Positions 40,061 to 48,147 of a stretch of 51,130 nt of DNA are shown here, in pieces (position 1 is the first letter of the stretch; every line of letters starts with the position of its first letter). The notes under the pieces are model-generated. The model saw only the letters and a list, made by a program, of their open reading frames with translations. It was not told the origin of the DNA and did no database searches. The DNA is from Thalassotalea sp. (GTDB lineage Bacteria; Pseudomonadota; Gammaproteobacteria; Enterobacterales; Alteromonadaceae). Location of the stretch: NCBI GenBank assembly GCA_029237915.1, contig JAQWHD010000014.1, positions 1-51,130 of the forward strand. The letters run 5' to 3'. The position numbers and the translations under genes were made by a program.

Positions 40061-40324
40061 ATGAAAACAAAATTCAATGAATTACTTGAATTTCCATGCG
40101 TACTAAACTTTAAAGTGATGGGAATTGCTGTAGAAGAATTACCTGACTTGATCATTGCTGTGCTGCAAAAAGATACTCCGGGTGATTACGTTCCAAAAAT
40201 AAAGCCAAGTAGTAAAGGTAATTACCACTCTGTTTCTATTCCTATTCGAGTGACGAGCCAAGAGCATATAGAGAAACTTTACAAAGAGTTATCAGCAATT
40301 GAAGAAGTGCGTTACGTTTTATAG
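40061..40324 (+). CDS. ybeD: YbeD-family protein (DUF493)
   Basis: Small ACT-like protein of unknown function. 87 residues, the same length as E. coli YbeD, with TKFNELLEFPCVLNFKVMG at the start and PKIKPSSKGNYHSVSIPIRVTS in the middle, both conserved. Sits between dat and lipB as in most gammaproteobacteria. A role in the lipoate region is suggested only by its position. Confidence 0.95.
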   Translation: MKTKFNELLEFPCVLNFKVMGIAVEELPDLIIAVLQKDTPGDYVPKIKPSSKGNYHSVSIPIRVTSQEHIEKLYKELSAIEEVRYVL

Positions 40325-40414
40325 ACAGTTTCAATAACGAGCATTGCTGCATAACTGTAGATTTTTCTACATGAACGGCTATAATGCCGCCATATTTATT
40401 AAAGAGATATCGTT

Positions 40415-41062
40415 TTGACACAACCATTAGTAATTCGCCAATTAGGTGTTATGGACTATGAAACGGTTTGGCATGCTATGCAAAACTTTACCGACACTCG
40501 CGATGATAGTGTTGCCGATGAACTTTGGTTAGTTGAACACCCTCCAGTGTTTACTCAAGGACAAGCAGGTAAAGAAGAGCACTTATTGATGCCAGGTGAT
40601 ATTCCCGTGGTTAAAGTTGACCGTGGTGGACAAGTGACTTATCACGGCCCTGGTCAGCAAGTTTTGTATCCGATGATTAATATACGTCGACGTAAAATGG
40701 GCGTAAGAGAATTGGTTACCTTGATCGAAAACAGTATCATTAATATGCTGGCGAAATACGATATTGTTGCTGCTGCTAAACCGGATGCTCCCGGTGTGTA
40801 TGTAGGCGATAAAAAAATTGCATCACTCGGTCTTCGTATTCGTAAAGGTTGCTCATTTCATGGGCTAGCCATTAATGTAAACATGGATATGGAACCATAC
40901 CACCGCATAAATCCTTGTGGTTATGCCGGCTTAGAAATGATCCAGACAAGTGATCTTGGTGGTCCAGATAACGTTACTGAAACTGGTAAAGGTTTAGTAA
41001 CAGAATTACAAAAATTATTCGATGCTGAACAAGTCAGCTATGAAACAGGTTTAACACAGTAA
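40415..41062 (+). CDS. lipB: Octanoyl-ACP:protein octanoyltransferase
   Basis: Transfers octanoyl from ACP to the lipoyl domains of 2-oxoacid dehydrogenases and GcvH, step one of lipoate synthesis. 215 residues (E. coli 213). [18 protein letters not shown], the catalytic Lys in [11 protein letters not shown] and the Cys in [11 protein letters not shown] are present. TTG start at 40415 with AAGAGAT upstream. Its stop overlaps the lipA start by one base (TAATG). Confidence 0.96.
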   Translation: MTQPLVIRQLGVMDYETVWHAMQNFTDTRDDSVADELWLVEHPPVFTQGQAGKEEHLLMPGDIPVVKVDRGGQVTYHGPGQQVLYPMINIRRRKMGVRELVTLIENSIINMLAKYDIVAAAKPDAPGVYVGDKKIASLGLRIRKGCSFHGLAINVNMDMEPYHRINPCGYAGLEMIQTSDLGGPDNVTETGKGLVTELQKLFDAEQVSYETGLTQ

Positions 41063-42045
41063 TGACTAAAACAACGGCTACAGAAAAATCAACTAGAGTA
41101 GCGCCAGGCACTAAAATGCGTGACGCTGATAAAATGGCGCATATTCCAATTCAGGTTATTACATCTGAACGTGAAACCATGTTGCGCAAGCCTGATTGGC
41201 TGCGTATTAAATTGCCTCGTACTACAGATAAAATTGATAAGATAAAATCGGCACTACGTAAGCATGATTTGCATTCCGTATGTGAAGAGGCCTCATGCCC
41301 TAACCTTGCTGAGTGTTTTAACCACGGCACGGCTACTTTTATGATCTTAGGTGATATTTGTACTCGTCGTTGTCCATTTTGTGATGTTGGTCATGGTCGT
41401 CCATTACCCGCTGAGTTAGAAGAGCCGAAAAAGCTTGCCTTAACATTAAAAGATATGGATCTAAAATACGTTGTTATTACTTCAGTAGACCGTGATGATT
41501 TACGCGATGGCGGAGCACAACAGTTTGCAGATTGTATCAATGAAATTGCCATTCATTCACCAAAGACTAAAGTCGAAATTTTAGTACCTGATTTTCGTGG
41601 TCGTATGGACCGTGCATTAGATATTTTAAATGCTGCGCCTCCACATACATTTAACCACAACTTAGAAACAGCTCCTCGCCTTTATCAAAAAGCTCGGCCT
41701 GGTGCTAACTACCAGTGGTCATTAGATTTATTGAAAAAGTTTGGAGAAGCAAACCCAACAGTGCCAACTAAATCAGGCCTTATGGTTGGTTTAGGTGAAA
41801 CTAACGAAGAAATTCTAGAAGTGATGCGCGACCTTCGTGCACACGGCGTGAAGATGTTAACTATTGGTCAGTACTTACAGCCAAGTAAGCATCACTTACC
41901 AGTTGAACGTTACGTTCACCCAGATGACTTTGATATGTTCAAACGTGAAGCTGATGCAATGGGGTTTGAACATGCAGCCTGTGGTCCATTAGTTCGCTCT
42001 AGCTACCATGCTGACAAACAAGCCGCTGGTGAAGAAGTTAAGTAA
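41062..42045 (+). CDS. lipA: Lipoyl synthase
   Basis: Radical-SAM enzyme that inserts two sulfurs into octanoyl-protein. 327 residues. The auxiliary [4Fe-4S] cluster ligands are in [12 protein letters not shown] and the radical-SAM cluster in [20 protein letters not shown] at the C-terminus carries the third conserved region. Translationally coupled to lipB, followed by a strong terminator at 42066-42093. Depends on the Fe-S machinery encoded earlier in the window. Confidence 0.98.
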   Translation: MTKTTATEKSTRVAPGTKMRDADKMAHIPIQVITSERETMLRKPDWLRIKLPRTTDKIDKIKSALRKHDLHSVCEEASCPNLAECFNHGTATFMILGDICTRRCPFCDVGHGRPLPAELEEPKKLALTLKDMDLKYVVITSVDRDDLRDGGAQQFADCINEIAIHSPKTKVEILVPDFRGRMDRALDILNAAPPHTFNHNLETAPRLYQKARPGANYQWSLDLLKKFGEANPTVPTKSGLMVGLGETNEEILEVMRDLRAHGVKMLTIGQYLQPSKHHLPVERYVHPDDFDMFKREADAMGFEHAACGPLVRSSYHADKQAAGEEVK

Positions 42046-42065
42046 CTTTCAGTGGTAGTAATTAC

Positions 42066-42093
42066 AAAAAAAAGCGCATTTAGCGCTTTTTTT
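42066..42093. terminator. Terminator after lipA
   Basis: AAAAAAAGCGC (42067-42077), loop ATTTA, GCGCTTTTTTT (42083-42093). Long A and T runs on the two sides let it end lipA on the plus strand and the DUF748 gene on the minus strand. Confidence 0.88.
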
Positions 42094-42112
42094 ATATCTG
42101 CTGTTTAGCTCC

Positions 42113-42148
42113 ACCAATTTCATTACTTACTTACTTAGCAAAATTGGT
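42113..42148. repeat. ATACCAAT-type palindrome with TTAC microrepeat
   Basis: ACCAATTT (42113-42120) and AAATTGGT (42141-42148) are perfect inverted arms; the interior holds TTAC repeated three times. Read on the minus strand, the motif TAATACCAATTT begins with the stop codon of the DUF748 gene (42150-42152). Confidence 0.5.
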
Positions 42149-42149
42149 A

Positions 42150-44567
42150 TTACATACTAATTTTAACGCCAGAAATTTCATCATCTTGGTACTTTGCTTT
42201 GCACAAAAATAATCGCTTACTCTTAATGTTTTTACTAATAAAGTAGCGTTTAACAGCTTTGGCTCTATCGCTTGCAAGTTCAGTTAGTAATTGATTAATT
42301 CCTTTCTCATCAACTGTGGATGGTGCTGATGATCCACTTGTCGCGGTAGGAGCTGACAATGTTGTGGCTGGTGTTGCTATTGGCGTTAGTAAAATTTGTT
42401 CTTTATCTTTTGCATTACTAAATCCGCACAAAGATAAGTTAATTTGCTCTCTTTGTATTAAAAGCCCAACCAACTTATCAGCATATGCTTGCTGCTCCGC
42501 ACTAAGCTCTACCGCATTAACAGGGAATGGCATAGGTTCAAAGTTAACGTTATTGCTTTCGTCAATTAAATATTCAGCAGCGAAGACTACTGTACTATAA
42601 GGCTGTAATGTATGCTTTAGAAATGCCAGAGAGCCTTTTTGTAATGCCTTTGATAAAGCCATTTGAATCATAGGCTGTAATCCAACTTCAGAACTACTTA
42701 AATCCCCTTTTACAGGAACCTCCAAATCAATAGTCCTATCACTATTTTCTAACATGCTTATCGCCATAGGTAACGGCATTAAGTCTGATAAGGTATTTTT
42801 ATCTTGACCTACTTCTTCAATTTCAATTTTACGAATGACAAGTACATTATTCATATCAATAATATTATTCTCTATCGCTAAGTCAAACTCATGATCAAGC
42901 TGACCGCTGAGAAACTGATACCCGATCACGGTTTCAACGAAAGGTGATATTCTGGCCAATGATATTTCATCAATGTGGCCACTAGCTTTAATAGATGGCT
43001 GTGGAGCAAAAAACTTGCCACCTCCATTAATATCTATGCTGGTGAACTCACCTACTTTAGCTTTTAAGGTGAACTTAGACTCGTTACTGGGATCAGATGG
43101 ACTTAATTGCTGCACGTTCAATTCATCGATGAAGATATCTCGGCGGATCTTATGCTCTGCTGTCTCTTGAGCGACATGGATAACGCTACCCTGACTTAAA
43201 TCAAGCTGATTTAAGCGAATACTAAAAGGCGGTTTCTGCGCATTTTCGGCTTCATCTTCTGTGATGTTATTCTCTGCAGATGCTGGAGGTTGCTCATTTT
43301 CATTTAATGTCGATAAAAATGCATTTAGGGAAGTGATTTCTGCAATTTTATAGTCATTCTCTAAATTCAAAATGCTGGTTAGCTCTGACAATACTATTTG
43401 ATCAAGGCTAAGTTCATTATCGATTAAATTTAATTTGGTATTTGTTAGCTGTACTTGTTTAAAGTAAGCGAGGTGCTTATCTTTTTCTTTAGTACTTTTT
43501 AAAGCGAGTGCGTTAAGATCGTTTATTTTTAAGGAATCAAAGGCTAAGTTGGTCTTCTCATCTACGGACAGGTTCGTTAATTCTAATGTATCAAAATCGA
43601 ATAATGAGTAGTCTTGCTGGGTATCAAAAGATTTAAATGCAGACAATGTGCTATCTGCATTCACAATATAAGAAAGATCAGAGCCATTCATATCTATATC
43701 TGAACTCAGTTGTACCTGTAACGAGTTAGTAGACATGCCTAGAGGTAAATATTGAGCCTTTAATTGCTCTAATGCTACTGCGCCATCCACTTTCATTATA
43801 ACTTGCTGCTTACTTAATCTAGAGCCGTCATAGTTTAGTTTCGCATTGAATAAGCCACTAAATTGTGAAAACTGCTTGGGAATATACTGTTTAAAGTCTG
43901 CTAGCTGTAAATTAGTTATGGCAATAGTCCCCTTAGCTGTAGGAGTAGATGCTAATGGCTTAGCTTGCAGATTGATATCTATAACGGCTTGATTAAATTT
44001 TGCTTTAACGACCAACTCTGCGGGATAATCATGCCAGGTAGATAAACGAGTTAAGGTGAACTCTTCAATATTTAATTTGGATTTAAGTTTAGCTAACTGA
44101 ATATCGACGGAAATATTACTGAAACGGATTAAATCTACGTCGAGTTTTGGAAAAGCGATTGCTTGCGCAGTTTCAGAGTTTTCCTCAACTGCTTTATTAT
44201 TTACTATTGGGATGACAACTTCTAAATTACCCTCTTCATCCTCAATAATGGCAAGATTAGTATCTCTTAATTCAATTAACTCGGTTGCTATGCCTCCACT
44301 AAAAATCCCCTGCCAGCGGTAATCTGCCCGCATTAAACCAACGGCTAACTTCTCCTTACCATTATGCCTTAAGTTGACATGTTCAATTTCAATGCTGCCT
44401 TTAAATATATTTAAAGAAATAGCTTCAATAGTTACGTCATCAAAACCTTGTTTTTCTATGTTGCTAATAATGACACTTTTAACCACATAAGGAAGAGCGA
44501 CAATAAGCAGAATGAATAGACTAAGGGTAATTAGTTTACCTTTATGGTTTAGGGCAAAGTGTTTCAT
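42150..44567 (-). CDS. DUF748/AsmA-like membrane-anchored protein
   Basis: Large envelope protein, function not established; AsmA-like families are linked to lipid transport or outer-membrane homeostasis. 805 residues: one N-terminal membrane helix (about 12-31, LITLSLFILLIVALPYVV), then a periplasmic repeat-rich beta domain with the DUF748-type segments IELRDTNLAIIEDEEGNLEVVIPI and FTLKAKVGEFTSIDINGGGKF. The C-terminal part (about 570-700) with LQKGSLAFLKHTLQPYSTVVFAAEYLI is also typical. A Ser/Thr/Ala-rich linker (about 735-755) precedes the final 45 residues. Monocistronic; own terminator shared with lipA. Confidence 0.82.
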   Translation of the reverse strand: MKHFALNHKGKLITLSLFILLIVALPYVVKSVIISNIEKQGFDDVTIEAISLNIFKGSIEIEHVNLRHNGKEKLAVGLMRADYRWQGIFSGGIATELIELRDTNLAIIEDEEGNLEVVIPIVNNKAVEENSETAQAIAFPKLDVDLIRFSNISVDIQLAKLKSKLNIEEFTLTRLSTWHDYPAELVVKAKFNQAVIDINLQAKPLASTPTAKGTIAITNLQLADFKQYIPKQFSQFSGLFNAKLNYDGSRLSKQQVIMKVDGAVALEQLKAQYLPLGMSTNSLQVQLSSDIDMNGSDLSYIVNADSTLSAFKSFDTQQDYSLFDFDTLELTNLSVDEKTNLAFDSLKINDLNALALKSTKEKDKHLAYFKQVQLTNTKLNLIDNELSLDQIVLSELTSILNLENDYKIAEITSLNAFLSTLNENEQPPASAENNITEDEAENAQKPPFSIRLNQLDLSQGSVIHVAQETAEHKIRRDIFIDELNVQQLSPSDPSNESKFTLKAKVGEFTSIDINGGGKFFAPQPSIKASGHIDEISLARISPFVETVIGYQFLSGQLDHEFDLAIENNIIDMNNVLVIRKIEIEEVGQDKNTLSDLMPLPMAISMLENSDRTIDLEVPVKGDLSSSEVGLQPMIQMALSKALQKGSLAFLKHTLQPYSTVVFAAEYLIDESNNVNFEPMPFPVNAVELSAEQQAYADKLVGLLIQREQINLSLCGFSNAKDKEQILLTPIATPATTLSAPTATSGSSAPSTVDEKGINQLLTELASDRAKAVKRYFISKNIKSKRLFLCKAKYQDDEISGVKISM

Positions 44568-44633
44568 TAAATTCCAAGCAGAGAGTTTTTATCATGAGCA
44601 ATGTTGTTTAAATAAATAATAGCACCGATAAAA

Positions 44634-44672
44634 AAAATGCCGCACTAATTACAAAATTAGTTACGGCATTTT
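44634..44672 (-). terminator. Terminator after aroC
   Basis: AAAATGCCG (44634-44642) pairs with CGGCATTTT (44664-44672); inside, ACTAATT pairs with AATTAGT. On the minus strand it is followed by a run of U, ending the prmB-aroC transcript before the DUF748 gene. Confidence 0.88.
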
Positions 44673-44704
44673 CTTAACTTAATTACTAAACAATTAATCA
44701 GTAA

Positions 44705-45796
44705 TTAATCAGTAATAATTGGCGTTGGACAATTTACATCACGGTTTTGTGCAACATGACGTAAGTAGTGATCCATTAAAGTAATTGCCATCATAGCTTC
44801 AGCAATTGGCACCGCACGAATACCCACACATGGGTCATGACGACCACGGGTAATGATATCAGCAGGCTCACCTTTAATATTTATGGTTTTACCGCTAACA
44901 CCAATACTTGATGTTGGTTTCATCGCAATACTTGCAACAATGTCTTGTCCTGAAGTTATGCCACCTAAAATACCGCCAGCATGATTAGATAAGAAGCCTG
45001 TAGGCGTCATTTCATCACGGTGCTCTGAGCCACGTTGATTAACCACTTCAAAGCCGTCACCAATTTCAACACCTTTAACGGCGTTAATGCTCATTAATGA
45101 ATGAGCAAGTTCAGCATCTATGCGGTCGAATACTGGTTCACCAAGTCCAACAGGGACATTAGATGCCATAACTTTAACGGCAGCGCCAATTGAATCTTTC
45201 TCTTTTAAAATAGCTTTAAGTAATTCTTCTAAGCTTGCCACTTTACTAGCATCAGGGAAAAAGAATGGGTTATTTCTGACTTCATTCCAATCGTATTGCT
45301 CGGCAACTATATCACCGATTTGACTTACGCAGCCTTTAATTTCAACGCCAAGTTTTTCTTTTAAGTATTTCTTCGCAATAGAGCCAGCCGCAACTCGCAT
45401 TGCCGTTTCGCGTGCTGAAGAACGACCACCACCACGATAATCACGGATACCATGCTTTTGCCAATAAGTGTAATCGGCATGACCTGGGCGGAACATTTGC
45501 GCAATTTCACCGTAGTCTTTTGAACGTTGATCGGTATTTTCAATCATCAATCCGATAGGACAACCTGTGGTTTTACCTTCAAATACGCCTGATAGAATTT
45601 TAACTTGGTCAGGTTCACGGCGCGCAGTAGTAAAACGCGAAGTCCCTGGTTTACGGCGGTCAAGGTCGAATTGCAAGTCGTCTTCGCATAATTCAATTCC
45701 AGGTGGCACGCCATCAACAATAGCACCTAGTGCTAAACCATGGCTTTCTCCAAACGTTGTTACTGTAAAAACTTTTCCTATTGTATTACCAGCCAT
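44705..45796 (-). CDS. aroC: Chorismate synthase
   Basis: Eliminates phosphate from EPSP to make chorismate, using reduced FMN; last common step of aromatic synthesis. 363 residues (E. coli 361). All signatures present: [38 protein letters not shown] and [18 protein letters not shown]. It starts 3 bases after the prmB stop, so the two are cotranscribed, as in E. coli; chorismate synthase and this methyltransferase share the operon without a known functional link. Confidence 0.98.
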   Translation of the reverse strand: MAGNTIGKVFTVTTFGESHGLALGAIVDGVPPGIELCEDDLQFDLDRRKPGTSRFTTARREPDQVKILSGVFEGKTTGCPIGLMIENTDQRSKDYGEIAQMFRPGHADYTYWQKHGIRDYRGGGRSSARETAMRVAAGSIAKKYLKEKLGVEIKGCVSQIGDIVAEQYDWNEVRNNPFFFPDASKVASLEELLKAILKEKDSIGAAVKVMASNVPVGLGEPVFDRIDAELAHSLMSINAVKGVEIGDGFEVVNQRGSEHRDEMTPTGFLSNHAGGILGGITSGQDIVASIAMKPTSSIGVSGKTINIKGEPADIITRGRHDPCVGIRAVPIAEAMMAITLMDHYLRHVAQNRDVNCPTPIITD

Positions 45797-45799
45797 AAT

Positions 45800-46735
45800 T
45801 TATTTGCTCACCTTTTGCTTAAATAATTCTTTATGTTGTTCTAATTGTTGTTTTGTTAATTGGAATACGCCTAAACCACCACGTTCAAATTCAATCCAAT
45901 TAAACTCGACTTCTGGGTAGAGTGCTTGCACGTGGATCATCGAATTACCCACTTCACAAATTAACGTACCATTATCGGTTAAATACTCACTAGCCTCGGC
46001 TAAAATCACCCGCACTATATCCAAGCCATCATTGCCACAGGCTAAGCCCATTTCAGGTTCATGATGAAACTCATCAGGCATATCACCCATATCTTCTGCA
46101 TCTACATACGGAGGGTTGCTGACAATAAGATCATATTGCAGACCTGCAACACCCGAAAAGATATCAGATTTGATTGCACGAACTCGCTCATCAAGTTCAT
46201 GATTATGAATATTTAGTTGGGCAACATCTAAGGCATCATCGGATAAATCAACGCCATCAACCACTGCATCAGGAAATGCATAAGCACTGGCAATAGCAAT
46301 ACAACCGCTGCCGGTACATAAGTCTAAGATGCTGTGAGGTTGATGTTCTATTAACCCAGCAAAGCCGTTTTCGATAAGCTCGCCAATTGGCGAACGAGGT
46401 ACTAGCACTCTTTCATCAACGTAAAATGGTAGACGACAAAAGTAGGCTAAATTTGTTAAATATGCTGCAGGGATACGTTCATCGATACGACGCAGGACAA
46501 GATTAATCACCGCCATTTTCTCGGTTTTTGTTAACCGAGTTTGCATGATCGAGTCATCAAGATTATCAGGAAGATGCAAAGCAAATAATGCTAAGCTTAC
46601 CGCCTCATCCCATGCGTTAGTTGCGCCGTGACCATAATATAAGTCAGATTCATTAAATCGGCTCATGCTCCAACGCAAAAAATCGGCAATGGTATGTAAG
46701 TCTGTTGTGACTTCTTCAATATTAACTTCTAGCAA
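45800..46735 (-). CDS. prmB: Ribosomal protein uL3 glutamine methyltransferase PrmB
   Basis: SAM-dependent N5-glutamine methyltransferase for ribosomal protein L3. 311 residues (E. coli 310). SAM motif ILDLCTGSGCIAIASA and the catalytic NPPY in DLIVSNPPYVDAEDM; the N-terminal helical domain has RWSMSRFNESDLYYGHGATNAWDEA, typical of PrmB and unlike HemK/PrmC. Upstream of aroC and divergent from smrB. Confidence 0.96.
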   Translation of the reverse strand: MLEVNIEEVTTDLHTIADFLRWSMSRFNESDLYYGHGATNAWDEAVSLALFALHLPDNLDDSIMQTRLTKTEKMAVINLVLRRIDERIPAAYLTNLAYFCRLPFYVDERVLVPRSPIGELIENGFAGLIEHQPHSILDLCTGSGCIAIASAYAFPDAVVDGVDLSDDALDVAQLNIHNHELDERVRAIKSDIFSGVAGLQYDLIVSNPPYVDAEDMGDMPDEFHHEPEMGLACGNDGLDIVRVILAEASEYLTDNGTLICEVGNSMIHVQALYPEVEFNWIEFERGGLGVFQLTKQQLEQHKELFKQKVSK

Positions 46736-46797
46736 AAATAATCTCCTAATATCGATTAACCTTTTATTTTTCAGTCGCCTTAATTTACACTTAGGTC

Positions 46798-47409
46798 ATG
46801 AAATTTAAAAATCTTCTAAACGACAATGATAAAAACCTATTCAAACAAGAGATAGGCAAGGTGAAAGCGCTTAAGCAAAACACCACTGATGATGAAAACC
46901 TATTTAAACAACAAATAGGTAAGGTGAAAGCACTTAAGCAAGACACCGTTCATCCACAAACGTTAACAAGTAAAAAGCACATCAAACGCCAACAAGAAAA
47001 ACAAGAGTTTGAAAAACAGCAGTTTTTCTTTTCTGATGAATTTGAGCCCAATTTAGAGTCACATGGCCCAATGAAATACGTCAGAGAAGATGTTGATAGT
47101 TTTGAGGCTAAATTACTTCGTCGTGGAGAATATACTCCTGAGCTTATTTTAGACCTGCATGGCCTTAAACAACAAGAGTCAAAACTCGAAATTGCTGCAT
47201 TAATTTCAGCTTGCCATAAACAACACGTTCATTGTGTGTGTATTATCCATGGTATTGGTAATCATATTTTGAAAACCAAAGTGCCACATTGGTTGGTACA
47301 ACACCCTGATGTAATGGCTTTTCACCAGGCACCACTTGCTCATGGCGGTAATGGTGCATTACTTGTTTTGATAGATTTAAAAGAAGATATGTTCTGTAAA
47401 GATCTTTAA
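46798..47409 (+). CDS. smrB: Ribosome rescue factor SmrB (Smr-domain endonuclease) with duplicated N-terminal motif
   Basis: Smr-domain nuclease that in E. coli cuts mRNA between collided ribosomes. 203 residues (E. coli 183). The C-terminal Smr domain has [16 protein letters not shown] and [19 protein letters not shown] (DLHG and HGxG). The N-terminal part holds the motif NLFKQ(E/Q)IGKVKALKQ(N/D)T twice, 21 codons apart (residues 13-28 and 34-49); E. coli has one (LFRQLMAGTRKIKQDT). The length difference is about one repeat. Divergent from prmB. Confidence 0.93.
   Translation: MKFKNLLNDNDKNLFKQEIGKVKALKQNTTDDENLFKQQIGKVKALKQDTVHPQTLTSKKHIKRQQEKQEFEKQQFFFSDEFEPNLESHGPMKYVREDVDSFEAKLLRRGEYTPELILDLHGLKQQESKLEIAALISACHKQHVHCVCIIHGIGNHILKTKVPHWLVQHPDVMAFHQAPLAHGGNGALLVLIDLKEDMFCKDL
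46834..46959 (+). repeat. In-frame 63-bp tandem duplication within smrB
   Basis: 46834-46896 and 46897-46959. The first 48 bases of the two units differ at only a few mostly synonymous sites (for example ATAGGCAAGGTGAAAGCG against ATAGGTAAGGTGAAAGCA). The synonymous changes show it is not brand new. Confidence 0.85.
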
Positions 47410-47442
47410 AATCATAAATTTCAGAACTATCTAAGAACAAAT

Positions 47443-47922
47443 TTATCTAGCAAAATCATCAGGGCTAACCATTTTGGTTAAGCTGCCAGACATCATTTGC
47501 GTATCGTATTCAATTTTTGCTATTGAAGCGGTCTGAAATAATGGACAATGACTTTCAGCTGTTAGCTCTGCCGTTAGATAACAAACCAATGGCATATGCG
47601 AAACAATTAAAATATTTTGATAAGAGCTACTCGCTAATAAACCATCGATATAATCATGAACATCTTTAGCATTTCCCTCAGGAGTTATGAAACTAATCGT
47701 TTCTAAGGCTATCTCTACCTGTAGTTCATCTAATAAAGCTTTCGCGGTTTGCTGTGCACGTATGTATGGGCTTACTAAGATCAAATCAATTGCTTGATTC
47801 TCAATTTTAAGCCATTTTGCCATTACCTTGGCTTCTAAAATCCCTAACTCAGATAACTCTCGCTGCGCATCAGAGGATGCCTGTAATACTGCGTCGCCAT
47901 GACGCATAATAAATAAATTCAT
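47443..47922 (-). CDS. sixA: Phosphohistidine phosphatase SixA
   Basis: Histidine-phosphatase-family enzyme; E. coli SixA dephosphorylates phosphohistidine proteins (PTS-Ntr NPr and, as first described, ArcB). 159 residues (E. coli 161). The catalytic RHG is at residues 7-9 (MRHGDAVLQ), with VSPYIRAQQTAKAL for the phosphate-binding arginine and ILIVSHMPLVCYL for the second His. Convergent with smrB. Confidence 0.93.
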   Translation of the reverse strand: MNLFIMRHGDAVLQASSDAQRELSELGILEAKVMAKWLKIENQAIDLILVSPYIRAQQTAKALLDELQVEIALETISFITPEGNAKDVHDYIDGLLASSSYQNILIVSHMPLVCYLTAELTAESHCPLFQTASIAKIEYDTQMMSGSLTKMVSPDDFAR

Positions 47923-47942
47923 TTAGTTAGACTAATTCTGTA

Positions 47943-47955
47943 ATCACGTAGTGAT
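47943..47955. promoter_or_regulatory. Palindrome upstream of sixA
   Basis: ATCAC GTA GTGAT, perfect 5-base arms, about 20 bases upstream of the sixA start. It could be an operator; no known regulator is assigned. The rest of 47956-48147 is AT-rich and should contain the promoter of the M16 gene. Confidence 0.3.
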
Positions 47956-48147
47956 ACTAGGGTTGTTTATAACATGCAATAATAGCTGTAGTTCAATACT
48001 ATGCAACAGATTTTACAAACAAATGTACAGAAATTTGGTTTATCAGTTATATTAGTATTATATATAAGGAATATTTCCTCTTGTCAGCTTAAGATGTTCA
48101 CATCTGACTAAAATAATAATGACCGATTCTGACTACTGGAGCTGAAT

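Noticed and set aside
42121-42136. TTAC tetranucleotide repeat as a phase-variation tract
   Set aside because: Only three units, outside any coding region or promoter; part of a short palindrome.
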